Positions 33,863 through 46,545 are shown, numbered from the stretch's first letter. The stretch: 64,000 bases of DNA from Eurosta solidaginis (GCF_040869045.1 NC_090319.1:301494998-301558997), one strand, 5' to 3'. A program made the numbers and translations. The notes: a model not told the origin generated them from the letters alone.

Positions 33863-34902
33863 TCTATATATATAAAAAGAAGTGTACATTTTGATTGTCA
33901 CTCCATAACTCGAGAACGGATATAAAGATTGCCATGAAATTTTTAGGATAACTTAATAGGAATCCGGAGAGTGCTTGTGAAAAGTTTTTTTTCGGGAACT
34001 GGACCAGGGACCAATTTATTCTAAACTGTCGTATATATGGCTCGATTTGCCTGAAATTTGGTATGTGGGTAGCGTTATATCTAGAATAAAATGTCGGATA
34101 ATTTTTCTTCCGGGAAGTGGACCAGGATACATATTGGTGACTAGGGTCTCGAGAAATAGGACAAAAAGTGGAGCCGGGCGCCCCTAGAATGTGTTTATAC
34201 AGTATGATATCAAATGAAAGCTGTTGATGAGTGCTTTAGTACAGGGTAGTTTTCATACCTATCGGTGGCTAGAGTGTCGAGATATAGGACAGAACGTGGA
34301 CCCGGGCACCCCTAGAATGTGTTTATACAATGTGGATATCAAATGAAAGCTGTTGCTGAGAGCTTTAAGTAATTTTCATTGTGATATTTGATTTAGTCGC
34401 ATCAACCTGACAAAACTATGCGAAGCCGAAATAAAGACAGGAATTAATAATACCCACATACCTATTTACATACGTCCTATTCGATTTGCCTGAAATTTGG
34501 TATATAAATTTGCCTATATTAGTATTTACGATGCTTTTTTCCGGGAAGTAGACCAGAGACGGACTGGGACTGCGATTGGGACTAGGACTGGGACTGAGGC
34601 TGAGACTGAAACTAGGAGTGGAACTGGGACTAAGAATCGGAATGGGACTGGAACAAAAAACATACCAACAAGAATGAGACAAACTTGAGAGAAGCGAAAA
34701 GAGAGAAGGAAAAGACTGAGGAAGAGATAGAATGAGACGAAGATGGTGATAAATGAAGCGAAGAATACGGAGGGAGGAGTGAAAACAAAGATTAGGAAAA
34801 AGTGTAGAGGGGCGAGGGCAGAGTTAGACGGAAAAAGCTTATTAAAATGTATGCAAATAGACCAAAAATTTAGGGCAGAACAACGTCTGCCGGTTCTGCT
34901 AG
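33863..34902 (+). mobile_element. Non-autonomous Helitron with canonical ends
   Basis: Starts TCTATATATATAAAAAG at 33863 directly after an A and ends CTAG at 34899-34902 directly before a T, so the insertion is between A and T. About 10 bp before the end is the hairpin GGCAGA-acaacg-TCTGCC (34875-34892). These are the defining marks of Helitrons. The interior has two 118-bp-scale repeats at about 34140-34390 (CCCCTAGAATGTGTTTATAC with ATCAAATGAAAG) and a purine-rich GGGACT array at 34560-34640. No Rep/helicase coding is present. Confidence 0.85.
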
Positions 34903-36083
34903 TTATTCTATAGTATAGTGACACCGCTTACACTCTGTATTTCCCACATATGTACATAGATACACCTGTAGCACATCAATTTCAAAGACTACGCTTAAAC
35001 TTGCTCTTACGCTTACATCATGGATCCCCCTATACCGTGAGCGAAGATGTGTACATTTCAAAAACGAAAGACATGTGTATAGAAATCTGAAAATTTCACA
35101 GCTCTTGACTCTGCATATTTCCCATTCATAACAACATTCACATTTGTAAATCCACATTTACGTTAAAATGACGCTTGCTATACTTATAACTGTCTTATGG
35201 ATTGAGCCCTCATTTAATTTATGAGTTTTAACTCATAATGGTAATTCTGTATGCGTCCCTAATTACGATTTAATTACAACATATATTCACTTAATGACCT
35301 CATCCACATTGGACTCGCAATTGAATCAGTTGTTGAAGGGAGTTGGCGAAACATTTCTGCTCGAAATTACTTTGTAGTTGTCACACACGCTACAATAAAA
35401 GCATATACATACATATGTGAGCTATTTAAGAGCACGTTTACATTGCATTCGTTGACAAAAATTAGCGGTAGATAAAATGTATGTAAAAGTAAATGTAATG
35501 TTATGCATTGATATATATATAAAGAGAGATAAGGAGTTGAGTGTTTTGCAGTAATTACTTGCTAAGGAATAAAATTTGTAACATTGTATGGATAAAGATA
35601 AACAAGCGCATTCCACATACAACTTTGTTCGAAAACAGAAAGCAAACACACTTAGATAACGGTTATCTATAGCTCATTAAATAGAAATGCTCATTTATGA
35701 AAATTCATAATGCAATTAACAGCAACGCCTGATTGTTTAATTTCAATGACATTGTTGACTTTTTTCAAAACGAGTTGGAATTGCGGTTGATGTTGTTGCA
35801 GTACTACACCTTGCTTAGTCAGGACGTTAATTCATGGTTGGTAGGTAATGGATTGGATGGATGGAAATAACAGCTTTTGGGTTGTAAAATCCAGCTCTTT
35901 ATATATTGTAAGCGGATCTCTTGTTTAGCTTCATTGAAGTTTTCTAATTTAGGCAGCTGCCTTATTATCAGCAAGTTTAGGGCAGTTCCCACAAAAAATA
36001 ATTTTTCCAAAATAGTAATGATTTTACGCCATAGTCTTTTTATTAATTTTGTTCGCATAACGGTATCCCGTAATGGCATAAAC
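34903..36083. other. No recognisable feature
   Basis: AT-rich DNA with several open but featureless frames on both strands. Confidence 0.4.
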
Positions 36084-36526
36084 TAATCGAGATAGATATA
36101 GACTTCTATATATCAAAATGATTTGGCCGAAAAAAGAAATTCGTTTAGCCATGTCCGTCCGTCTGTCCGTAAAAACGATAACTTGAATAAATTTTGAGGT
36201 ATCCTAATGAAATTTGGTATGATAGTTCCTGGGCACTCATCTCAGATCGCTATTAAAAATGAGCGAAATCGGACTATAACCACGCCCACTTTTTCGATAT
36301 CGAAAATTTCGAAAAATCGAAAAAGTGCGTTAATTCATTACCAAAGACGGATTATGCGATGAAACTTTGTAACCTTTTGACGCAGAATAGAAAATTAATA
36401 AAATTTGGGCAATGGGCGTAGTACCGCCCACTTTTAAAAGAGGGCAATGTAAAAGTTTTGCAAGCCGTAATTTGGCAGCTGAGTATGTAATGTTCGGTTA
36501 CATACGAACTTAGCCTTCCTGACTTC
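36084..36526 (+). mobile_element. DINE-1-like element, copy C, short derivative
   Basis: It carries the 5' half from 'atcgagatagatatagac' on (first 80 bp missing), then jumps from GTAATTTGGCAG straight to GAGTATGTAATG, the hairpin GTTCGGTTACATACGAAC and the 3' end. The whole centre including the tandem array is absent. The same junction occurs in copy F (54219-54550). Confidence 0.8.
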
Positions 36527-36634
36527 TTTGATGTGTAAAGGTCTTTGCTCAGGGTATTACCCTCATTGGAATACATAATGTATGCGTAGGTGCAGTCACT
36601 ACACAGCAGCAAAAGATGGGAAAAGATAAAAGAA

Positions 36635-36812
36635 AGGAAATGGAATGGAAAGGAAAGGAAAAGAAGGGAAGGAAAGGAAAGGAAAGGAAAGGAAAGGAAA
36701 GGAAAGGAAAGGAAATTAAAGGAAAGCAAAGGAAAGGAATGGAAAGGAATGGAAAGGAAAGGGAAGGAAAGGAAAGGAAAGGAAAGGAAAGGAAAGGAAA
36801 GGAAAGGAAAGC
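36635..36812 (+). repeat. (GGAAA)n microsatellite
   Basis: Over thirty GGAAA units with scattered substitutions. The lysine/glycine/glutamate-rich frames here are by-products. Confidence 0.95.
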
Positions 36813-37334
36813 ATATCGACGAGGTATAGATGAGTTATCGCCTTGCTATCGAAAACCTATCCAATTTTTCATCGACGAGTTTTGTTTTTTAGGGCTATGT
36901 TAGAGTCGATTCGCAAAAAATAGAGTCGAAAGGAGCTGATTGCTGTAATTTTTAATAAAGCTCGCCTGTGACCGTATTTCGTGTTACGATCAGTGGCAGA
37001 ACACCTTTTTCACTCTAACGATAGCTAAGCAACGGTCAAACTATTTCTAAAAATTATAATAAGTTATGGATCTAACGAGTAAAATTTGTTGCTGGTTCAC
37101 ATATGTCACTAATCCGATGTACCATTTCAGAGCTATTGTGATCGATAACGGCTCGTAAAATGTAATACGGGCCCTGTTTCTTCCTTGTTTCGTTAACCGG
37201 GACTAATTAGCAACATCAAGGGGTAGTACATGGTTCTTCACTTGGTCCTCCCATCGGAGCTGGATTTTTAGTTTATTCGATACTGATATATCATATTCTT
37301 GTCAATAACCCTCTTTGAATCTCCTGATGTATGG
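36813..37334. other. No recognisable feature
   Basis: No gene or matched repeat seen. Confidence 0.4.
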
Positions 37335-37964
37335 GTCGAGTTCTATGGGTTGACCCCTTTTCGAGATATTGCCATAAAGGTGGACCAGGGGTGACTCTGT
37401 AATGTTTTTGTACGATATGGGTATCAAATTAAAGGTATTAATGAGGGTTTTAAAAGGGAGTGGTGGTAGTTGTATATGTGAAGGCATTTTCCAGATATCG
37501 ACCAAATGTGGACCAGGGTGACCCAGAACATCATCTGTTGGATACCGCTAATTTATTTATATATGTAATACTTGCCAAGATTTGAACGGTTTTTTATTTC
37601 GCCCTGCAGAACTTTTTCATTTTCTTCTACTTAATGTGGTAGGTGTCACAACCATTTTATAAAGTTTTTTCTAAAGTTATATTTCGCGTCAATAAAACAA
37701 CCTTACCATGTTTCATCCCTTTTTTCGTATTTGGTATAGAATTATGGCATTTTTTAATTTTTCGTAATTTTCGATTTTGAAAAAGTGGTCGGATTTCGGC
37801 CATATTTTATACCAAGATAAAGGGACTTCAGATAAGTACGTGAACTAAGTTTAGTTAAGATATATCGTTTTTTGCTCAAGTTCTCGTGTTAACGGCCATG
37901 CGGAAGGACAGACGGACGACTGTGTATAAAAATTGTGAGCTTTGCTCAACTGAGTATAAAAATT
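37335..37964 (-). mobile_element. DINE-1-like element, copy D, partial
   Basis: The 5' end (inverse of CAACTGAGTATAAAAA) is at 37964. Going inward it keeps about 60 bp, jumps over most of the 5' half, keeps the body from 'gacggacgactgtgtataaaa' to about one and a half units of the 130-bp array, and lacks the 3' hairpin end. Confidence 0.75.
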
Positions 37965-39084
37965 TTAAAAAATATAAACAAAAAAATATAAAAAATTAAA
38001 TATAAAAATAATCGAATGCATTTACCTTCTATCAGGATTACAAAATATATAATTTTCTTTCTAAATAAAATAATATAATTTTATGAATTTCGAATTTTTT
38101 ACGGTGTACCTTTTACTAGCTCCGTCGCCATTTTTTTTTTATTTTTGGATTTCAAAGTAGGTGTGGTCACGCTTCCATAAGAAGCTGGTGGCGATCCCTG
38201 GTCTAAAAAATGTGGATTTTTCATAGTGAAATCGAGAGGTCGACATTAATTTATTTTTTCAAGTAGAATAAATTTAGGCTGACGACAGAGTGAAAGCTCT
38301 GCAAATATTTCTTATGGAAAATTCTAAAAGTCGTCAGAGTGCTATAAACGTTTCAAACTTTGTAAAATATAAATAAAAAAAAATCGCTTCTCGTCTCGCA
38401 TACCTTATAGTGAGCGCTCTCAGCCTTAGCATTATCAGCGACGATAGTTCGTACAAAATAAGATCATCATAGAAACCACTTGAGAAATCCTTTTAAACAA
38501 AGATGCTTCTGCTACGGGACTCAACATTCAATGGAATAGGAAGAAAGAAAGGAAAGGAAGCAGAGTGCCCAACTGCCTTGAAGAAATTAAGTAAGGATTA
38601 TTCGAAATTTCCTTGTCTCCTAAATGCACAACTCAGTAAAACCAGATCATTAAAGACACAGCCGTTTTCTTGAAGTTAGCCAAAGTCTTGTAGGCGCCTA
38701 AAAACCAATTAGTTAGTAGAAGAAAAAGGCCTATTTGTCTTATGCATATGCATTTGATATAAATTATGAATACAAGCACAGATATATATTTACATTAAGG
38801 CAGGCGTACTTATAGTATATATTTTTGTTGCGGTCGGCGGTAAACTTTTGCAATACCACACCAACTGGGCATGACATTAAAGATGGCGTGACTAATTCAT
38901 TTGTATAAGTTACCTATGAGGAGTTATTAACAAGACGAGGTAACAGGAAGGTATAAAAAATTAAAAAGGCATAAATAAATAAATCTACGTACACATGTGT
39001 ATATATATGGTGTACTCGTAGATACATATACATATGCAAATCCTTATGTATATTTCTTGTGTGCGTGTGTATGTCACTGAGCCA
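37965..39084. other. No recognisable feature
   Basis: No gene or matched repeat seen. Confidence 0.4.
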
Positions 39085-40130
39085 CTCCTAAAAGACTGGG
39101 CTGATTTCGATGAAAGGTTTCGCGTTTTCAAGGGGATAAGCGAAATGTTTTGATTCACAATTCGATTCGTTTACTTTTTTCTCTCTTCAGGAAATGAATC
39201 AGCGACTGACCTATTTTAAAAGATATCGTAATTATAGTGCGATTTGATTGAAATTCGGTATCCACGTATCGGGAAGTGGACCAGTTACCGACCTTTTCAA
39301 AACTGTTTTATTGCGCTTTGCTTGAAATTTGGTACAAGTATGTTTCCTTGTTTAGGTTATTGTTCGAGAAACTTTTCTTTCGGGAAAAATTAACTTTTGT
39401 AATAACTCTTATTTGTGGTGCGATTTGTTTAAAATAAATTTTTTAGGGTCACTTAATTAATAGGACCTGGGCCTGGACCGGCCTATTCTGAAAAATATTA
39501 AATAGCGGTTTGCCTAAGTTAATATTCAGGACACTTTTTCTTCAAGGAAATAAATGCACGAGGCAGTAAGTTACCCAATCCAAAAAATCTTATTCATTAC
39601 GCCGTTTGCTTGAAATTTAGTAAAGAAATAACAAGATATTTTTTTCGGGAAGTGAGCTAAGTTAAGCCTTTTTAAAAATCGTAATTTGATAGGGCGATTA
39701 AGAGAAGGGAGGAGGAAGATAGAGAAGTAAACGGAGCGGCACAGGAAACAGAGACGGAGAGGTAAAGGGAAAAAACATCTACAGCGATTGGAGAATATCT
39801 ACATTGTGCATGGTCAGGGTAAAAACAGGGATGGGCACAGGAAAAGACAGAGGTAGAAGAAAAAAAAAAAAAAAAAGGGGGGGGGGGGGGGAAAGAGCGA
39901 TGGAGATAGGTTAGGGAGGGAGAAGTTCAGAAGAAAAACAATAAGAAGGAGAGCAAAAAGGCAGAAGGAGAAATGGAGGGAAAGTGAGAGTAAAAAAATA
40001 AAGTAATAAAAAAAAGAAAAATTAGAAATGTAGAGAAAATGAGAGAAAGAAGAGCATTAGATAAATAAAAAGGATTTTTCAAATAGTCTGGGATATAAAT
40101 GTTATTTATCAACGTGCCGGGTGTATAAAG
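39085..40130 (+). mobile_element. Helitron-like remnant
   Basis: It shares phrases with the Helitron at 33863: 'tgcttgaaatttggta', 'cgggaagtggaccag', then a purine-rich zone of GGAGGAAGATAGAGA type, then a GTGCCGGGT-type 3' end at about 40110. Ends are not clean. A poly-A/poly-G junction lies at 39860-39891. Confidence 0.5.
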
Positions 40131-40634
40131 AAATTAGGGTGGGCCAGAAAAATCTCAAATTTCAACATTAAATTGTATGTGATTCCCCATACGATTTGAA
40201 ATCGCGATGGGCTTAAAACAATATATTCTTTCCCTTTTGGTATGGTGAAAATATTGTTCAATACACCTAAAGAAAAAATTTCAGCTTTTTACTTAAACGT
40301 TTAGAGGTCCTCATGGCGCTCTTAGTCTTTCTATACAAATCGTTTTGGAAATCACATAAAATTTGAGGTTGAACTTTAATCTCGAATAACTACTAACTGA
40401 GTAAAATTAGCGAAATACTGCGATCTTTTTGAGACCGTTCAGGTTTCTTTATGAATACGTTTAGCTTGGGTTTTGGGTCCTAGAGGTTAGAGCTCTGCTA
40501 CACTTTTTATAAAAACCTGGAAATGCTTTATACGATTTGTATGGAAAACTTAAGACGCAATAAAGAGCTCTAAAAATCTGAAAATTGTACAGTTTATCTT
40601 TGTGGTTCTCGTGAATGATATTTTTACTATACAA
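40131..40634. repeat. Unclassified repeat-like stretch
   Basis: Begins TTAGGGTGGGCCAGAAAAA and has repeated 'atacgatttgta/caaatcgttttg' words in both orientations. Class not determined. Confidence 0.3.
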
Positions 40635-42522
40635 CAAGTAAGGAAGGTTAAGTTCGGGTGTAATCGAACATTACATACTCAGTTGAGAGCTATGGTGACA
40701 ACATAAGGGAAAATAACCATGTAGGAAAATTAACCGAGGGAAACTCTGGAATGTGTATCAAATGAAAGGCATTAAAGAGTATTTTATGAAGGAGTGGGCC
40801 ATAGTTCTATAGGTGGACGCTGTTTCGAAATATCGCCATAAAGGTGGAGCAGGGGTGACTCTAGAATTTGTTTGTACGATGTGGGTATCAAATGAAAGGT
40901 GTTAATGAGTATTTTTAAAAGGGAGTGGGCCTTCGTTCTATAGGTGTTCGCCTTTTCGAGATATCGCCATAAAGGTGGACCAGGGGTGACTTTAGAATAT
41001 GTTTGTATGATATGAGTATCAAATGAAAGGTGTTAATGAGTATTTTAAAAGGGCGTGGGGCTTAGTTCTATAGATGGACGCCTTTTCGAGATATCGCCAT
41101 AAAAGTGGACCAGGGGTGACTCTAGAATGAGTTTGTACGATATGGGGATCAAATTAAAGGTATTAATGAGAGTTTTAAAAGGGAGTGGTGGTAGTTGTAT
41201 ATGTGAAGGCGTTTTCCAGATATAGACCAAAATGTGGACCAGGGTGACCCAGAACATTATCTGTTGGATACCGCTAATTTATTTATATATGTAATACCTG
41301 CCAAGATTTTAAGGGTTTTTTATTTCGCCCTGCAGAATTTTTCATTTTCTTCCACTTAATATGGTAGGTGTCACAACCATTTTATAAAGTTTTTTCTAAA
41401 GTTATATTTCGCGTCAATAAAACAATCCAATTACCTTACCATATTTCATCCCTTTTTTCGTATTTGGTATAGAATTAAGGCATTTTTTCATTTTTCGTAA
41501 TTTTCGATATCGAAAAAGTGGGCGTGGTCATAGTCGGATTTCGTTCATTTTTCATACCAAGATAAAGTGAGTTCAAGTAAGCACGTGAACTAAGTTCATT
41601 AAAGATATGTTGATTTTTGCTCAAGTTATCGTGTTAACTGCCATGCGGAAGGACAGACGGACGACTGTGTATAAAAACTGGGTGTGGCTTAAACCAATTT
41701 CGCCCATTTTCACAGAAAACAGTTAGCGTCATAAAATCTATGCCCCTACCAAATTTCAAAAGGATTGGTTAATTTTTGTTCGACTTATGGCGTTAAAAGT
41801 ATCCTAGACAAATTAAATGAAAAAGGGCGGAGCCACGCCCATTTTGAAATTTTATTTTATTTTTGTATTTTGTTGCACCAAATCATTACTGGAGTTGAAT
41901 GTTGACATAATTTACTTATATACTGTAAAGATATTAAATATTTTGTTAAAATTCTATTTAAAAAAAAAATTTTTTTTAAAGTGGCGTTCCTGCCAAATTT
42001 CATCATGATATCTTCAACGACTGCCAAATTACAGCTTGCAAAAATTTTGAATTACCTTCTTTTAAAAGTGGGCGGTGCCACGCCCGTTGTCCAAAATTTT
42101 ACTAATTTTCTATTCTAAATCATAAGTTCAACTCATCTACCAAGTTTCGTCGCTTTAGCTGTCTTTCGTAATGAATTATCGCACTTTTTCGGTTTTTAGA
42201 AATTTTCGATATCGAAAAAGTGGGCGTGGTTATAGTCCGATATCGTTCATTTTAAATAGCGATCTGAGATGAGTGCCCAGGAACCTACATACCAAATTTT
42301 ATCAAAATACCTAAAAATTTACTCAAGTTATCGTGTTAACGGGCGGACGGACGGGCGGACGGACGGACGGACGGACATGGCTCAATCAAATTTTTTTTCG
42401 ATCCTGATTATTTTGATATATGGAAGTCTATATCTATCTCGATTCCTTTATATATGTACAACCAACCGTTATCCAATCAAAGTTAATATACTCTGTGAGC
42501 TCTGCTCAACTGAGTATAAAAA
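40635..42522 (-). mobile_element. DINE-1-like element, copy E, complete
   Basis: Both ends are present: CAAGTAAGGAAGG at 40635 (3' end, with hairpin GTTCGATTACACCCGAAC on the minus strand) and CAACTGAGTATAAAAA at 42522 (5' end). The array is reduced to about four 130-bp units (40790-41240). The GGAC array (42340-42378) is long here. It keeps the inverse-repeat motif AGTTGAGAGCT next to the hairpin. Confidence 0.8.
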
Positions 42523-43130
42523 TGTTTGTTGGTCTTCCCTAATATATGTTCATATTTGGTTCATTTAAAATTATGTATATCATATTCCTTAACAAACGCT
42601 TTACTCAAAGTCTGGTTTCTCTGGCCAAGGTAAAGGGACGAAAAAGTAGATTAGGTACTAAAAGTAGTAACTGTTTTCAGGCACTTTCTTTTAATTTGTT
42701 CAGGTACTTTTTCGGAATTGTTTCATTAATTTTTATTCTTTTAAGTTTCAACATTTAAGTATATTTTTAACCACCCATTTTATGTTTATGTTAAGTGATT
42801 ATGCAACCCATCATGTTGCGCCGAGAATTAATGTTAGAAATGTTATTTATCATATATTTATTTATCATATTTTAAATTCAATCTTAACCTTTTTTACACT
42901 GCATTATAAAATGCATAATTTCCTCGAGGCAAAATTATTTTTATTGTTTATTTCAAATAAGCATTCAACTACTCAGCTCTTTAAATAGCTAGTTGTTGTT
43001 TTTGTTGTTGTGGCTAGTCAAACATAGTTGCGGCTGTTAATTATGCATAAACAACAACACAGTTTACAATAAAAACTAGCACTTATGCAAATCTATTAGC
43101 TATTTTAAAATGTTAAAAAGACATGTATGT
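42523..43130. other. No recognisable feature
   Basis: No gene or matched repeat seen. Confidence 0.4.
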
Positions 43131-44106
43131 ACACACAGAGAAAAAATCGTTCTAAAACGAACGAAACAAGTTCAAAATTAAGAACATTCGTTGACAAAAG
43201 TCTGTTAAGTACGTTTTTTCTTAACTCGTGACCGATGGGCTTGTTTTAAGAACAGTTTTTCCAAGCACACCGTTCGTATCTTATGACCACTTTGGTATTG
43301 ATATGTGAACCTTCTGTGCTAATTTCAAGCACTAATTTGGCTTGATTTAGGATTTTTCGTTCTCACGCTTCGAGAACGATTTGGAGCCGATTTAACATTT
43401 TTCGGTCTCAATTTAAGAACGGTTCGTGCTTGATCTTTGGTGGGAGGGAAAGTATTTTTTTAAATATATTTATTTAATTTTTATTAATAATAATATTTTT
43501 GTCATAAATAAAGAATATTTACAACAAAAAAATTGTTATTAAAATTCAAAAGTTTAAGAAAAAATGCATAATAAGCATTTTCTCATACATTTCTCTTATT
43601 GAGAAATTATTCTTATTTAAAGATGTAATCTGCATATATACTTAAAACATTTCATAACAAGTTTGAGAATTACCTGTGGATATATGAATGGAACTGAAAG
43701 AAAAATAAGAGTTAAAAAAATAGAACAAAAAAAAAATTGTTTTAAAAAATTCAGAGTTTGGCGGTGATAGAACTCGCGCAACACGATCGCAAGATGAACT
43801 TCATAGCCGCTGGGCCACTACAATTGCTTGATAGCTGGATGGTGTATTTAACATTGTAGTGCACACGAATTGTACCGTTTTTTTTTTCATGGGCTTGATT
43901 TAAGAACATCGTTCTCATTAATAGAACATTTGTTCATATTTTAAGACCGACCGTTCTTTTTTCAAGAAAATGGTGTCAGTTCAAGAACAAGGTTGTTGTT
44001 TTAAGAACAGGTCGTTCGTTTTTCAAGAACAAAAAAGTAAGAACATGAAAAGCTTGAGTTGAGTCCGGTGGTGCTGGATTTTAGAACGGCGTTTTTCTCT
44101 GAGTGT
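43131..44106 (-). mobile_element. TIR element with internal tRNA-like module, copy 2
   Basis: Inverse copy of the element at 28401. Ends are ACACACAGAGAAAAA and the inverse of ACACTCAGAGAAAAA. ATGTATGT lies on both sides (43123-43130 and 44107-44114), a possible 8-bp duplication, but the flank is a simple repeat so this is weak. The tRNA-like module (inverse of TGGCCCAGCGG) is at about 43805-43816. An additional 250 bp or so at 43490-43745 is absent from copy 1. Confidence 0.7.
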
Positions 44107-44343
44107 ATGTATGTATGTACATGTAAATGCATTAAGTGTAAGCAAGTTTTTTTTATATTTAAATAACCATAAATGCACTTGCGTGTTATTTTATGATGCA
44201 TGTTTATATAAATTAACATCATTTGTGTTTAAATACATGCACTTAGATATATATGTATATTTAAGTGAGGGAAGTACATAAATATATGCAAGAGATATAC
44301 ATACTTAACAATGTTTATTTTGAAATAAAATAATTTAGGAAAA

Positions 44344-44574
44344 TGTTTTAAGTTAAACGGTTTAATTGAAAACAATACTTACATTAAGTAATAATAATAC
44401 TAAAAGCTGGAAAATAATTAGGTAGGTCCTAGATCCTAGTCTTCACACTCCTCATCAATCCGGGGCGTTGGTCAGACAATTAAATAAAAGCGTTGGGCGC
44501 GTTAAATTTCTATTGACAGTCATAAGTAAGTCATAATGTAAGTATTGTTTTCAATAAAATTGTTTAACTTAACA
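44344..44574. mobile_element. MITE with about 40-bp inverted arms
   Basis: TTAAGTTAAACGG...GAAAACAATACTTACATTA at 44347-44385 is inverted at 44533-44574 with few mismatches. 231 bp, no coding. Confidence 0.65.
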
Positions 44575-44614
44575 TTTTTTTTAACTTCTTTTTTCAAGTT
44601 TTTAGTCTTTAGTT

Positions 44615-44790
44615 AACTGCCTATTATTTCTCATTCTATTTAGTTCATCTGGTGACTCAATATTACAAAAACTCTTTCCTGACAATTTGTTACAATTTAA
44701 CTCCTCAATACATAATCCTTCCAAAGACTTTACTGGACTAAGCGCCACATATGCTTGCCCCTCCTCGGACTCCAAAGTATTTTGATGTGA
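44615..44790 (-). pseudogene. Helitron/Pif1-type helicase, C-terminal scrap
   Basis: The minus strand reads QNTLESEEGQAYVALSPVKS, then LEGLCIEELNCNKLSG and later IESPDELNRM. The block 'GQAYVALSRVxSLEGL' is the last conserved motif of the Pif1-like helicase in Helitron Rep/helicase proteins; here R is P. About 60 codons only. It could come from the autonomous partner of the DINE-1-like or Helitron elements of the window. A host Pif1 fragment is less likely in this setting. Confidence 0.6.
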
Positions 44791-45130
44791 GTTCTACCGG
44801 ACTGTATGTAATATTTGTTCCAAATATGAGCCAAATCGGACCACAAATACGATTTTATTGAATATCTCGATCCTGGCGCCACCTGTCGCCGATTTTTTTT
44901 TTTTTTTCATAGGTCGCTTTCTATTCATGAATTTATTATTTGTTCCAAATATGACCAAATCCAAATCGGTCCACGAATACGATTTTTTGAAATATTAAGA
45001 TCCTTGCGCCACCTATCGGATTTTTTTCTTCTTATTATTGCATTATCATCGGTTCTGAACTATATTCCAAGTTTCAAACTTGTATTTTATCGGGAAGTTA
45101 CTTAAATTTTAATTACAAAATTCGTAAAAA
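44791..45130. repeat. Two-unit direct repeat of about 115 bp
   Basis: 'tgttccaaatatga...aatcgg.ccac.aatacgatttt...gatcc..gcgccacct.tcg' occurs at 44815-44895 and again at 44940-45025. It adjoins the helicase scrap and may be its element's tail. Confidence 0.5.
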
Positions 45131-46493
45131 ATGACCGGCCGCTACACAGAGTCAAGCTAAGTAAAACCATTTAAAAACTTCGATTTTCAGTGAGTAATTT
45201 AGCTTTTTTTTAAGCACAATAATCTTCAAAATATACAAATTAACTCTTTCAAAAATTCAAAAACAAAATTGTAAAATTGGTTTTTCCATATGATGCATGA
45301 TCATGGTGGAATAACCCTGGAAATAAACCTTTAATTGTCTTGCTCTAAAATTTTCCTTGTTCTGTCATTCGTCTATCTAAAAACTTTTCACCAATGCTGT
45401 CCCCGAAAAATTGTTGTTTTTTTTTTTAGTTTTTCAGGTGTAAACTATGACACTTTTAGAACTTTTTTCACATAAATTATTAGGTGAATTTCAATGGACC
45501 TTTACTGGATTTAATTACAGAGATTCATCATTTGGGTATCCTTGGTGTTCTTAACTATTTCGTCCATATTGTTGATATTTCCATTATATACATATGTATG
45601 TATATTTGATTTGCTCCCAAAAAAATTGAAACAGGTCTTTGTTAAAATAAACTATTTTTAGTCACGTCGTATCCAGCCAAGGATTTTCCCTGCGCAGCAA
45701 TCCTGAAGACTTTCAAGGAATGTTTTTGTCATTCCTACAAAAAGAACATCAAAATGGTAGTATTATGCCGTAATAATGTAAAAACTTCGCTAAAACCATG
45801 GTATTCTAAATATAAAAAAAATTTTAACTCACTGTTTTGCTCTAAAAATCAGACCACTAAGATAAGAGGAATGTTACAGTTATGGATTGTAATTTAGAAT
45901 GTATCAGTCCGGCTCGCTTCGGATCAGCATTTTCTGGTTCTAGTCTGACAGTCGTGGGTTTAGTCTGTTCCCTCACATATTTTAATAATAACTTGGTAAC
46001 ATTAGTAATACATCTTGAATTGAACATTCAAGAGTTTTTGGGGGATCTTGTGAACAAGTTTGTATAATACATTAGAAGGCCATATGTTTTCCTTCCGACT
46101 CTCAATGAGAAATCAACAGAGCAGATGGGAATTACAATGGATTTTTAAGGAGGGAAACACATTTAAAAGAATTACGTTCACTTCCAAGTGTGACCGTAAA
46201 ACTTTTCATCGAACTCCAAACCCATTTAAGTGCCGCAAAGGCAGTAAAATTGAACTAAATAATGGTTAACACATCTTCCGAAGCTAAAAGTAATGTCAAC
46301 TTGAACTGGTATTATTGTTCTCCTTTGGAATTGTTGGTAGGTGGCACTGATATGATGAAAAAGAAAACAGTTTCTCTAATGGCTTTCGTAGCAAGGTATT
46401 TATTTTTCTACTCCCATTTTCCAAAGCGAGTAAACATTTTAACCTCTTCTGATCGTTGAAAATACATCCCTACCATTTCAGATAGTGTACATC
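45131..46493. other. No recognisable feature
   Basis: Short open frames at 45882-46459 overlap end to end in different phases but show no motif I recognise. A decayed unknown element is possible. Confidence 0.35.
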
Positions 46494-46545
46494 TTCTGTA
46501 TTTTGTTATTTACTTGATCTGGTGATTCCACCATGTACATGATGC
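46494..46545 (-). pseudogene. Second tiny helicase C-terminal scrap
   Basis: The minus strand reads VESPDQVNNKIQKMYTI, matching the IESPDELNRM region at 44640. Too short to be sure. Confidence 0.3.

Noticed and set aside
34526..34924. 132-codon minus-strand frame, hydrophobic and valine/proline-repetitive
   Set aside because: It lies over the GGGACT purine array and the Helitron 3' end; periodic codons come from the simple repeat.
36590..36903. Lysine-rich protein of 79-95 codons
   Set aside because: It is the translation of the (GGAAA)n microsatellite in several frames.
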